Below are positions 15,694-24,039 of a DNA stretch of 36,623 nt, in pieces (within the stretch, counting starts at the first letter, position 1; each line of letters starts with the position of its first letter). The stretch is from CAZCDM01 sp964497475 (GTDB taxonomy: Bacteria; Planctomycetota; Phycisphaerae; SM23-33): the NCBI GenBank assembly GCA_964497475.1, contig CAZCDM010000003.1, positions 1 through 36,623 of the forward strand, given 5' to 3'. Under the pieces are notes generated by a model that ran no database searches, was not told the origin of the DNA, and was given only the letters and a program-made list of their open reading frames with translations. The position numbers were made by a program, and so were the translations under genes.

Positions 15694-16257
15694 CTAGGGA
15701 TAGATCACGCCCTCGTCGCTGACCAGCAGGTCGACGGGCCTGTCGGTAGGTTCCATCGGCACGTCGGGGATGATCTGTTCGACAAAAGCTACCCCCGCCG
15801 TGGTCGCCCGCACCTCAGGCCGGGCCAGGAACCGGTCATAAAACCCCCCGCCGCGCCCGAGCCGATTGCCCCGCCGATCGAACCCCAGCCCCGGGGCGAC
15901 GATCAGATCAATCCGGCCAGGATCGACCTCCTCAGTATGGCGGATCGGCATGCGGAGCCCGTCGGTCGGGCAGAACAGATCAAGGTCGCCCGGCGTGCAG
16001 AGAAAGGTGCGCATGGAGCGACACGTTCCGCAGGCCGTCGGAGCCACGAGCGATTTATTCAGCCCCCAGGCCGTCATCGCCAGCGTCGAGACATCCACCT
16101 CTCCGACAATCGGCAGGTAGACCATAATGACCTCGGCCGAGGCGAACGGTTCGCAGGCCGCAATATGGTCGCAGATGGTGCGACTTTTGCGAACCACCTC
16201 GGCCGGGGGTATTCCCGCCAGACGGCGGTGCAGGTTTTTGCGGAGCTGTGCTTTCAC
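15694..16257 (-). CDS. 5-formyltetrahydrofolate cyclo-ligase
   Basis: The 187-residue cytosolic enzyme (MTHFS/YgfA family) uses ATP to turn 5-formyl-THF into 5,10-methenyl-THF, returning the storage form to one-carbon metabolism. It has the family length and its hallmark, DLIVAPGLGFDRRGNRLGRG followed by GGFYDRFL (about residues 117-144), plus an N-terminal basic helix (KAQLRKNLHRR) for the substrate phosphate. The start is GTG with no Shine-Dalgarno sequence; instead a TATACT hexamer ends 7 bases before it, suggesting a leaderless transcript. The gene stands between a small membrane protein and the L,D-transpeptidase on the same strand. In many bacteria this gene neighbours ssrS (6S RNA) or zapA; I see neither here. 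Confidence 0.93.
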   Translation of the reverse strand: MKAQLRKNLHRRLAGIPPAEVVRKSRTICDHIAACEPFASAEVIMVYLPIVGEVDVSTLAMTAWGLNKSLVAPTACGTCRSMRTFLCTPGDLDLFCPTDGLRMPIRHTEEVDPGRIDLIVAPGLGFDRRGNRLGRGGGFYDRFLARPEVRATTAGVAFVEQIIPDVPMEPTDRPVDLLVSDEGVIYP

Positions 16258-16264
16258 AGCCGAG

Positions 16265-16270
16265 AGTATA
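16265..16270 (-). promoter_or_regulatory. TATACT -10-like element, possible leaderless start of the cyclo-ligase gene
   Basis: TATACT on the minus strand is separated from the GTG start by 7 bases. No convincing -35 hexamer was found 16-18 bases upstream. Confidence 0.4.
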
Positions 16271-16290
16271 CCCCACTGCCGGGTCGGTGA

Positions 16291-16512
16291 CTATTCCTCG
16301 TCGACGAGGTTCGGCGGGACGTGGCGCTTGAGGTAGTCGACATCCTCGCGGAGTTCTTCGCACATGGAATGCAGGCGGCGATAGATCATGTTCGAGACCA
16401 CCGCCAGAAGCACCATCAGCACCAGGGCTCCCCACAACATCGACTTGTGGTTCTTGAGGTACGGCGAGATCGCCACCATCATCAGAATCGGGGTGATCGA
16501 CGGAACGAGCAT
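16291..16512 (-). CDS. Small membrane protein of unknown function
   Basis: The predicted 73-residue protein opens MLVPSITPILMMVAISPYLK, then has a membrane segment LWGALVLMVLLAVVSNMIY (about residues 29-47) and ends in a charged amphipathic helix (RRLHSMCEELREDVDYLKRH). It resembles no family I can name; the layout suits an inner-membrane protein with a cytoplasmic helix that could dimerise. The frame runs 28 codons further upstream, but that part is Pro/Arg-rich and non-hydrophobic; the ATG at 16512 has a weak AAAGAA. It lies 33 bases ahead of the cyclo-ligase gene on the same strand. Confidence 0.6.
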   Translation of the reverse strand: MLVPSITPILMMVAISPYLKNHKSMLWGALVLMVLLAVVSNMIYRRLHSMCEELREDVDYLKRHVPPNLVDEE

Positions 16513-16612
16513 GATTTCTTTAGGGCAGTTTGGACATGTCGGCCTCGGTTGCTCTGCGGAGCCTTCCGGTGGAGATCTTCTTACACTTTCGCGCAATGCA
16601 GCACTACATCAG

Positions 16613-16771
16613 GGCACCTTGAAAAATTCACTTTTCGGCCTCGCTGGTCTTTTCGCTCCCTGGCGGCATCGCAAAAAACGGCGGAATATGAGCCCATATG
16701 CACCATTTTTTGCTCTTTGCCAGAAAGCGAAAATCCTACGCGATATCCGAATTTGAATTTTTCAAAGTACC
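16613..16771. mobile_element. 159-bp imperfect palindrome, MITE-like
   Basis: The ends are inverted: 16613-16630 and the complement of 16754-16771 agree at 16 of 18 positions, sharing TTGAAAAATTCA perfectly. The match continues inward (TTTTCGCT, CTGGC, GCAAAAAA with their complements) almost to the centre near 16692, allowing for a few indels. The block has no credible gene and is AT-richer than its surroundings. It fills most of the 316-base gap between the small membrane protein and rarA. I infer a non-autonomous palindromic repeat; copies elsewhere in the genome would confirm it. Confidence 0.65.
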
Positions 16772-16828
16772 CATCAGTGAAGTATCGGAACCACCTACGA
16801 CAGAATTGAGGATGATTTGCCGGGCCTA

Positions 16829-18178
16829 TCATTCCTCGCCGCCGGATTTTTTACGCAGCTTGGCCGCCCACTCGATATACCTGGCGATGTGCTGCTCGTA
16901 GCCGCGGTCGGAGGGGGTGTAGTAGGTTTTCTCCACGCCGAGATACTGCTGGTCCGGGCTGATGCCGCCTTCGTAATCGTGGCTGTACTGGTAGCCGGCC
17001 GCATTGCCGAACTGCTCGGCCATGCCCGGATGCGGCGCGTTGCGCAGGTGTTTGGGCACGGGCTGGGTCCGGTTGGATTTGACATCGCTCATGGCCTCGC
17101 CGATCGCGCGATAGCTGCGATTGCTCTTGGGCGCGCAGGCCATGTAGATCGCCGCCTGGGCGAGCGTGATTTGACATTCGGGCATGCCGACGCGTTCGGT
17201 GATCGTCCAGGCCGATGCCGCCACCGTAATCGCCCGCGGGTCGGCATTGCCGACGTCTTCGCTGGCGAGGATCGCAATACGCCGCGCGATGAAGCGCGGG
17301 TCTTCGCCGGCGGCGAGCATTTTCGCCAGCCAGTAGACCGTCGCATCGGGGTCGCTGCCCCGCATCGACTTGATCAGCGCGCTGGCGGCGTCGTAGTGCA
17401 TGTCGCCCGTGCGGTCGTACTGGATGGCCTTGGCCTGGATGGACTCCTGGGCCACGTCGAGGTCGAAGGGCACGGGCAGGTCGTCGCGCCCTGCCGAGCG
17501 GACCTGGCTGAGCACGCCGACCTCCAGGGCCGTCAGCGCCCGGCGGGCATCGCCGTCGGAAATCGTCGCCAGATGGGCCAGCGCCTCGTCGGTCGCGCGG
17601 ATGTCGTACTGCCCCAGCCCCCGCTCCGTATCGGCCATCGCCCGCCGCAGCAACCCGAGGATGTCGGCCTCGCCGAGAGAGTGGAACTCGAAAATCGTCG
17701 AGCGGCTCAGCAGCGGCGAGTTGATCGTGAAAAACGGGTTCTCCGTCGTCGCGCCGATCAGCAGGATCACGCCGTTTTCCACATCGCCGAGCAGCACGTC
17801 CTGCTGGGCGCGGTTGAAGCGGTGCAGCTCGTCGATGAACAGGACGGTCCGGCGGGACTGACTGGCCAGGGTCGCCCGGGCGCGGTCGATGATCGCGCGG
17901 ACGTCTTTGACCGACGCACTGGCGGCGTTGAGGCTGTGGAACTCGAAGTCGCCGTGGCGGGCGATCACGCTGGCCAGCGTGGTCTTGCCCACCCCCGGCG
18001 GGCCGTAGAACACCAGCGACGTCACCCGCCCCGATTCGAGCATCCGCCGCAGCATCTTGCCCGGCCCGAGAAAATGCTCCTGCCCGAGGATCTCATCCAG
18101 CGTGCGAGGCCTCATCCGGGCGGCCAGCGGAGCGTGGGCGTCGATGGCCGACTGCTCGGATTCGTTGAACAGGTCCAT
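16829..18178 (-). CDS. rarA: Replication-associated recombination protein A (RarA/MgsA), AAA+ ATPase
   Basis: The 449-residue ATPase acts at stalled replication forks and is related to clamp-loader proteins and eukaryotic WRNIP1. It begins MDLFNESEQSAIDAHAPLAA and RMRPRTLDEILGQEH, the family opening. Walker A is GPPGVGKTT (59-67), Walker B is VLFIDELHRFNRAQQD, sensor 1 is GATTENPFF and sensor 2 lies near DGDARRAL. The C-terminal tetramerisation domain (MACAPKSNRSYRAIGEA, PVPKHLRNAPHP, YEGGISPDQQYL) is complete. The start at 18178 fits homologues; the frame stays open far upstream only because it runs antisense to glmS. No Shine-Dalgarno sequence is seen, but TATACT ends 6 bases before the ATG. 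It diverges from glmS. Confidence 0.95.
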   Translation of the reverse strand: MDLFNESEQSAIDAHAPLAARMRPRTLDEILGQEHFLGPGKMLRRMLESGRVTSLVFYGPPGVGKTTLASVIARHGDFEFHSLNAASASVKDVRAIIDRARATLASQSRRTVLFIDELHRFNRAQQDVLLGDVENGVILLIGATTENPFFTINSPLLSRSTIFEFHSLGEADILGLLRRAMADTERGLGQYDIRATDEALAHLATISDGDARRALTALEVGVLSQVRSAGRDDLPVPFDLDVAQESIQAKAIQYDRTGDMHYDAASALIKSMRGSDPDATVYWLAKMLAAGEDPRFIARRIAILASEDVGNADPRAITVAASAWTITERVGMPECQITLAQAAIYMACAPKSNRSYRAIGEAMSDVKSNRTQPVPKHLRNAPHPGMAEQFGNAAGYQYSHDYEGGISPDQQYLGVEKTYYTPSDRGYEQHIARYIEWAAKLRKKSGGEE

Positions 18179-18184
18179 CCCGCC

Positions 18185-18208
18185 AGTATACCCGCCGGGG
18201 CAGGCGGG
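18185..18208 (-). promoter_or_regulatory. rarA -10-like element with self-complementary spacer
   Basis: TATACT (18185-18190) is directly preceded on the minus strand by CCCGCC-N6-GGCGGG (18191-18208). The hexamer is 6 bases from the rarA ATG, which points to a leaderless mRNA. The -35 region is weak (TGAACC). Confidence 0.42.
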
Positions 18209-18292
18209 GTTCATGCAGAAAGTCTTGTGCATCGCCGGGGCGTTTCCGCTAGGATCGTCGGCAGCGAACCTGACTCTGACAAGGAGCGAATC

Positions 18293-20137
<1,845 letters not shown>

Positions 20138-20143
20138 ACGTGA

Positions 20144-21049
20144 TCAGTCGCGCGGGCCCTGGAACAGGCCTCCGCCGGTGGCGGGCTTGTTGTCGTCATC
20201 GGCGTCGTCTTTGGCCGCCGGTGGGGGCGAGGGCGCGACGGGCGGAACGTGCGGCGTCTGTTGCTGGTGTAATGGCTGCTGCTGATCGGCGGGCTGTTGT
20301 AGCGGCTTGGGCTTGTTGTCGGGATCGTACAGGCGCGTGGTCTGGGGCCCGACTTGCCTGCGCTGGCCCGCCGCGAAAAGCCCCGGCAGGCAGATCAGCC
20401 CGACCGCGCCGTAGACAATCGCCGTGGCTTTGAGGAAATCCGTCGGGACGGTCTGGAGCATCTTGTCCATCGCCTCGGCCATGTTGCTCTGTATCTCCTG
20501 CGCCCTCGGACTGATCTGCCTGCCGGCGTTTTTCTTCTGGGCAGCGGCCATGTCCTCGCCGTAGTTGACCTGGGTGGCCTGGTAGCACAAGCCCACGCCG
20601 GCGGCGGCAAAAATCAATGCCAGCACCGCCCAGGTCCGCGGCGAGGTCTTGCCGGTGATGACGTTGAGCCCGCCCAGCAGCAGGAGCACCGGCAGAGCGA
20701 TGCCCGCCCAGAAGACATATCGCGGCCGGATGTCGCCCTCGTTGGGGCCCTTCTGCTTGACCTTGCCCTCGGGGTCCTTGATGTCCGGCGGGCTGAGCCG
20801 ACCCATCGCGAGCTCGTAGCCGCTGGCCTGGCCGAGGTTGATCGCGCCATCGTCGCTGATGAGCCCCTCCGGCGCCTGGGCCTGCATCTGCCCGACCTGC
20901 TGGGGGCTGGGCTTCTCGTCGTCCGGCGCCTCGGCCGGGCTGCACTGCAGCTTCACCCAGGGCATGAAAAAGAGAATCGCCAGTCCGATCGCCGCGGGGG
21001 TCGTGAGCAATCCGCCGAGCTTCCAGCCGCCTTTGTGTTCCGTCGCCAT
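20144..21049 (-). CDS. Multi-pass membrane protein of unknown function, Pro/Gln-rich tail
   Basis: The 301-residue protein has about four hydrophobic segments: TTPAAIGLAILFFMPWV (near 15-32), YVFWAGIALPVLLLLGGLNV (near 110-130), TWAVLALIFAAAGVGLCYQA (near 136-155) and LKATAIVYGAVGLICLPGLF (near 205-225). The stretch between the first two carries LQCSPAEAPDDEKPSPQQVG and may be extracellular. The last 70 residues are rich in Gln, Pro, His and Asp (QQPADQQQPLHQQQ), with a DDADDD cluster. No family is recognised. The start at 21049 has GGAGA 6 bases upstream; an in-frame ATG twelve codons further lacks a site. It converges on glmS with a 6-base gap and has no visible terminator. Confidence 0.8.
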   Translation of the reverse strand: MATEHKGGWKLGGLLTTPAAIGLAILFFMPWVKLQCSPAEAPDDEKPSPQQVGQMQAQAPEGLISDDGAINLGQASGYELAMGRLSPPDIKDPEGKVKQKGPNEGDIRPRYVFWAGIALPVLLLLGGLNVITGKTSPRTWAVLALIFAAAGVGLCYQATQVNYGEDMAAAQKKNAGRQISPRAQEIQSNMAEAMDKMLQTVPTDFLKATAIVYGAVGLICLPGLFAAGQRRQVGPQTTRLYDPDNKPKPLQQPADQQQPLHQQQTPHVPPVAPSPPPAAKDDADDDNKPATGGGLFQGPRD

Positions 21050-21098
21050 GTCTGTCTCCGTGGTGCTAAAGCATTTTGCATACATTCTGTCGTGCCGT

Positions 21099-21201
21099 TG
21101 TCACCCTGAGTGAAGCCCTACGGGGAGGCCGAAGGGTCTTTTCGCGGAAAGATTCTTCCGCTTCGCGGCTTGCCCGGCAAGCCGCTTCGTTCAGAATGAC
21201 A
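21099..21201. repeat. 103-bp palindromic intergenic repeat with TGTCA...CTGA ends
   Basis: The block starts TGTCACCCTGAGTGAAGC and ends GCTTCGTTCAGAATGACA; the ends are inverted and agree at 14 of 18 positions. Between them are GGCCGAAGGGTCTTTT and two short hairpins (GGAAAGATTCTTCC; GGCTTGCCCGGCAAGCC). Repeats with TGTCATTCTGAG ends are known from intergenic DNA of many unrelated bacteria. No gene lies in it. Confidence 0.7.
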
Positions 21202-21309
21202 CCATGCGAAACGACATCTGTTTTGCAAAGTGCTCTAAAGGTATGGCTGCGATCATCGCGCCTGGCCGGTCAAAGTGCAAGGCGTTTCTGCCCGGCCGCC
21301 GGCGAGGGG

Positions 21310-21338
21310 TTGTCCCGCCTGCCTCCGGCGGGTACCAT
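21310..21338 (+). promoter_or_regulatory. Candidate promoter of glycyl-tRNA synthetase gene
   Basis: TTGTCC (21310-21315) and TACCAT (21333-21338) are 17 bases apart, leaving a leader of about 27 bases with its ribosome-binding site. The spacer contains CCCGCC-N7-GGCGGG, which resembles the sequence next to the rarA -10 hexamer. Confidence 0.42.
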
Positions 21339-21371
21339 GAGCCGTTCCTTTTACGCAACACGGAGCAGGCC

Positions 21372-23030
21372 ATGGCTGATAACACGATGGAACAACTCGT
21401 CTCCCTCTGCAAACGCCGCGGGTTCGTCTACCCCGCCAGCGAAATCTACGGCGGCATTAACGGGTTCTGGGACTACGGCCCGCTGGGCATCCAGCTCAAG
21501 AACAACATCCGCGACTGGTGGTGGCGGTGCATGGTCGAGTGCCCGCCCCTCGACCCCGAAACCAACCAGCCCCTCCAGATCGTCGGCCTGGACTCCTCCA
21601 TCATCCAGAACCCAAAAACATGGGAAGCCTCCGGACACCTTGCCGGCTTTGCCGATCCGATGCGAAAATGCACCAAGTGTGGTCACTTTGTCCGGGCCGA
21701 TCATCTGTGGGACACGCTGGTGACTTCTTCTGACTGGGTGGATTCGCTGTTGCAGGAATTTACCCCCCATAGTGGGGAAATCGACGCGCAGAGGCTCGTT
21801 AAATGGGCCCAGAGAAAGGGCAAAAAACTCGCTCCGAATCTGGCGTTGGTGCGCAATACCGAAGTCACACTGAGCTGGCTTGCCACGCGGGTTGAAGGGC
21901 AGCCCGACGCTCCACTCGAACCTCGTGAGATTTTGAGCTATGTCGCGACCGAGCAACTCAATGCGACAGGCTTGCAGGACCCATGCCCGCGCTGCGGTGG
22001 GGAGATGGATGATCCCCAGCCGTTCAAGCTGATGTTTGAAACGTACGCCGGTTTGACACAGACAGAAGAGAACAAGACATACCTCCGGCCGGAGACGGCG
22101 CAGGGGATTTTTCTCAATTACAAGAACGTGCTGGATACGATGCGCGTCAAGGTGCCCTTCGGCGTGGCGCAGATCGGCAAGGCCTTCCGCAATGAAGTCA
22201 CGCCGCGGAATTTCATCTTCCGCAGCCGGGAGTTCGAGCAGATGGAGATGGAATGGTTCTGCCACCCCGACGAGTCGGCCAAGTGGTACGAGTTCTGGAA
22301 AGACGCCCGCATGAAGTGGTGGCTGAGCCTGGGCATCGACCCGGCCAACCTGAAGTTCCGCGACCACGACGACGACGAGCTGGCCCACTACTCCAAGATG
22401 TGCGTCGACGTGGAGTACAAATACCCCTTCACCGCGCCGGACTACGGCGAGCTGGAGGGCATTGCCCATCGCGGCTGCTTCGACCTCACGCAGCACCAGG
22501 AGCACAGCAACACGAAGATGGACTACTTCGACCAGGAGCTTCAGGTCCGCCTGCAGAACGAAGGCGTGGACAAAGAGGAAATCAAGCCCCGCAGCAAGTA
22601 CATTCCCAACGTCATCGAGCCGGCCAGCGGCCTGACGCGCGGCGCCCTGGTGCTGCTGTGCGAAGCCTACACGCCCGACCCGGATCGCCCCAGCGGCGTG
22701 TACATGAAGTTCCATCCGAAGTTCGCGCCGGTCAAGGCGGCCATCCTGCCGCTGGTGGCCAAAGACGGCATGCCGGAGATCGCCGTGAACCTCTACACGC
22801 AGCTTCGCGAGCAGTACGTCGTGGACCTGGACATCAAGCAGAACATCGGCAAGCGCTACGCCCGGCAGGACGAAATCGGCACGCCGTTCTGCTTCACCAT
22901 CGACGGCCAGACCAAGGACGACAATACCGTGACGGTCCGCCATCGCGACGACCAGGCCCAGGACCGCATCGCACTCGACCAGGTCGAGACCTTCCTGGCC
23001 GATCAGATGAAAGCCGCCGAGGCCAACTGA
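21372..23030 (+). CDS. glyQS: Glycyl-tRNA synthetase, alpha2 (single-chain) type
   Basis: The 552-residue class II synthetase charges tRNA-Gly. It shows RGFVYPASEIYGGINGFWDY (16-35), the motif 2 region KAFRNEVTPRNFIFRSREF then EQMEMEWF, YLRPETAQGIFLNYKNV, and the motif 3 arginine in ASGLTRGALVLL. CTKC (100-103) and CPRCGG (205-210) are a probable zinc site. The anticodon-binding domain (KFAPVKAAILPLV onwards) is complete. This is the archaeal/eukaryotic/Thermus-like homodimer, not the E. coli alpha2beta2 form. GGAG precedes the ATG by 7 bases; longer in-frame starts run into the repeat region. Bases about 21715-22130, between the two Cys pairs and just after, use many more A/T-ending codons than the rest of the gene. 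Confidence 0.96.
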   Translation: MADNTMEQLVSLCKRRGFVYPASEIYGGINGFWDYGPLGIQLKNNIRDWWWRCMVECPPLDPETNQPLQIVGLDSSIIQNPKTWEASGHLAGFADPMRKCTKCGHFVRADHLWDTLVTSSDWVDSLLQEFTPHSGEIDAQRLVKWAQRKGKKLAPNLALVRNTEVTLSWLATRVEGQPDAPLEPREILSYVATEQLNATGLQDPCPRCGGEMDDPQPFKLMFETYAGLTQTEENKTYLRPETAQGIFLNYKNVLDTMRVKVPFGVAQIGKAFRNEVTPRNFIFRSREFEQMEMEWFCHPDESAKWYEFWKDARMKWWLSLGIDPANLKFRDHDDDELAHYSKMCVDVEYKYPFTAPDYGELEGIAHRGCFDLTQHQEHSNTKMDYFDQELQVRLQNEGVDKEEIKPRSKYIPNVIEPASGLTRGALVLLCEAYTPDPDRPSGVYMKFHPKFAPVKAAILPLVAKDGMPEIAVNLYTQLREQYVVDLDIKQNIGKRYARQDEIGTPFCFTIDGQTKDDNTVTVRHRDDQAQDRIALDQVETFLADQMKAAEAN

Positions 23031-23119
23031 CGCTTGGTATAACGCAGGCATGCGGCAGGCGCATTTCCAATACCCTGGCCTGCAAGGACGGCACTTCTCG
23101 CCGCGCTCACACTTGAAAC

Positions 23120-23569
23120 TTATGTGCAGCAGGCATCGCCAAGGCTGGCTTCGGCTTGGTGATGCTCCGCTTCTTCGATGAGCTTATTGTAGGCACGAAC
23201 GATTCTGATATTTTCAGTCTCAGGCAACGAGCTTTTAGACCATAGACTTGCGAGAAAAATATGCTCAAGCTTTGCCGCACCATCTTTGACGGTGATTTTG
23301 AAGTTTGGCAGCTTGACCGAAAGGTTTTTGATGAATGGCGTTACCCCTTTGATCAGTGAGCCGACAATTTCCCCAGTCTTTTCGCTGTAATAAACCGTAA
23401 CCAAGCCGTCAATCCGCTCGGCATAATAGTTATCTTCAGCAAAAACGAATTCGATACAATCTCCCTCAGGGATGTAGGTCACCAGAGGTATTTCCGGTAT
23501 TTTCTCTCCACATCCTTTGAGCATTTCGAGGACTGCATTCGAAAAATGGTTGTCTGCTCTGTCGCTCAT
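23120..23569 (-). CDS. Uncharacterised protein, second gene of an AT-rich pair
   Basis: The 149-residue protein is acidic at the start (MSDRADNHFSNAVLEMLKGC) and contains DCIEFVFAEDNYYAERIDGL and TVYYSEKTGEIVGSLIKGV (about residues 37-75). The latter resembles the short E-x-D-x-x-x-x-x-x-G-x-x-V-G-h-x-I pattern of small DUF2283-like proteins found in putative toxin-antitoxin loci; this is a weak resemblance. The rest is hydrophilic with no membrane segment. Its ATG overlaps the stop of the upstream gene as ATGA (23566-23569), so translation is coupled. Base composition is clearly lower in GC than both flanks, and it lies between two unrelated housekeeping blocks, so recent acquisition is likely. 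No function is assigned. Confidence 0.72.
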   Translation of the reverse strand: MSDRADNHFSNAVLEMLKGCGEKIPEIPLVTYIPEGDCIEFVFAEDNYYAERIDGLVTVYYSEKTGEIVGSLIKGVTPFIKNLSVKLPNFKITVKDGAAKLEHIFLASLWSKSSLPETENIRIVRAYNKLIEEAEHHQAEASLGDACCT

Positions 23570-23997
23570 AAAACTTGCCTCGAGAAGCGAGTGTTATAAT
23601 CTATCGGCAATTTGGGGTCGTCATCACTAGCCATGACCCAATGCCAGTTGTACACAATTCTATCATGATCTACAAAAATTAGGAAGACACGATTATTTGG
23701 CGTTTGCGTTTCTTTGCCATCCTCTAAAAAACGTTTTGATGGCACACCACAATAGCACCGCCACCCTGTACTACCACCATGGGGCTCATCCGCTTCGCGT
23801 TTCAGGCCTTCAAAAATTGCGGAGGGCCGACATAGCACCTCCTGAACAGTATAGGCCGCCTCATTGACACGCCCCAAACTTGTTCGGCAGGACATCAGCT
23901 TAACATGCGAGATGGTGAGCTGAAAAAGCTGGCCATCTTCAGGATTAACTGCCTCGCACTTCAGGGGTTCCCTTCGAGATGTTTTGTCCCCGGGCAT
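23566..23997 (-). CDS. Uncharacterised protein, first gene of an AT-rich pair
   Basis: The 143-residue protein contains LSCRTS-like and GRVNEAAYTVQEVLCRPSAI stretches, then FEGLKREADEPHGGSTGWRC and YCGVPSKRF, and ends with FLIFVDHDRIVYNWHWVMAS followed by DDDPKLPIDYNTRF. Small proteins with a P-x-x-I-F-x-G-L-R and h-V-x-x-D-x-h-x-Y-N-W-x-W pattern occur next to a short partner in many genomes, but I cannot name the family. The start is uncertain: ATG at 23997 has AAGGAT 5 bases upstream and a -10-like hexamer 7 bases away; ATG at 24003 and TTG at 24033 are alternatives. It runs on into its partner by a 4-base overlap. It reads in the same direction as the E1 gene 42 bases upstream. Confidence 0.7.
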   Translation of the reverse strand: MPGDKTSRREPLKCEAVNPEDGQLFQLTISHVKLMSCRTSLGRVNEAAYTVQEVLCRPSAIFEGLKREADEPHGGSTGWRCYCGVPSKRFLEDGKETQTPNNRVFLIFVDHDRIVYNWHWVMASDDDPKLPIDYNTRFSRQVL

Positions 23998-24004
23998 AGA
24001 CATC

Positions 24005-24033
24005 CTTGTACAAAACCTTACCGCAGGGTTCAA
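24005..24033 (-). promoter_or_regulatory. Candidate promoter of the AT-rich gene pair
   Basis: On the minus strand TTGAAC (24028-24033) and TACAAG (24005-24010) are 17 bases apart, and the ATG at 23997 follows 7 bases later, which would give a leaderless or near-leaderless transcript. Confidence 0.4.
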
Positions 24034-24039
24034 TTGTTT

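Noticed and set aside
16581..16832. 83-codon minus-strand gene in the palindromic region
   Set aside because: It is formed by the 159-bp inverted repeat and has no ribosome-binding site or known motif.
16817..18292. Plus-strand extension of glmS by about 490 codons
   Set aside because: This part is antisense to rarA. GlmS must begin M-C-G-I because Cys2 is catalytic after Met removal, and the strong AAGGAG is just before that ATG.
18179..18292. glmS riboswitch/ribozyme
   Set aside because: The divergent gap is only 114 bases and has no recognisable ribozyme core; the ribozyme is mainly a Firmicutes feature.
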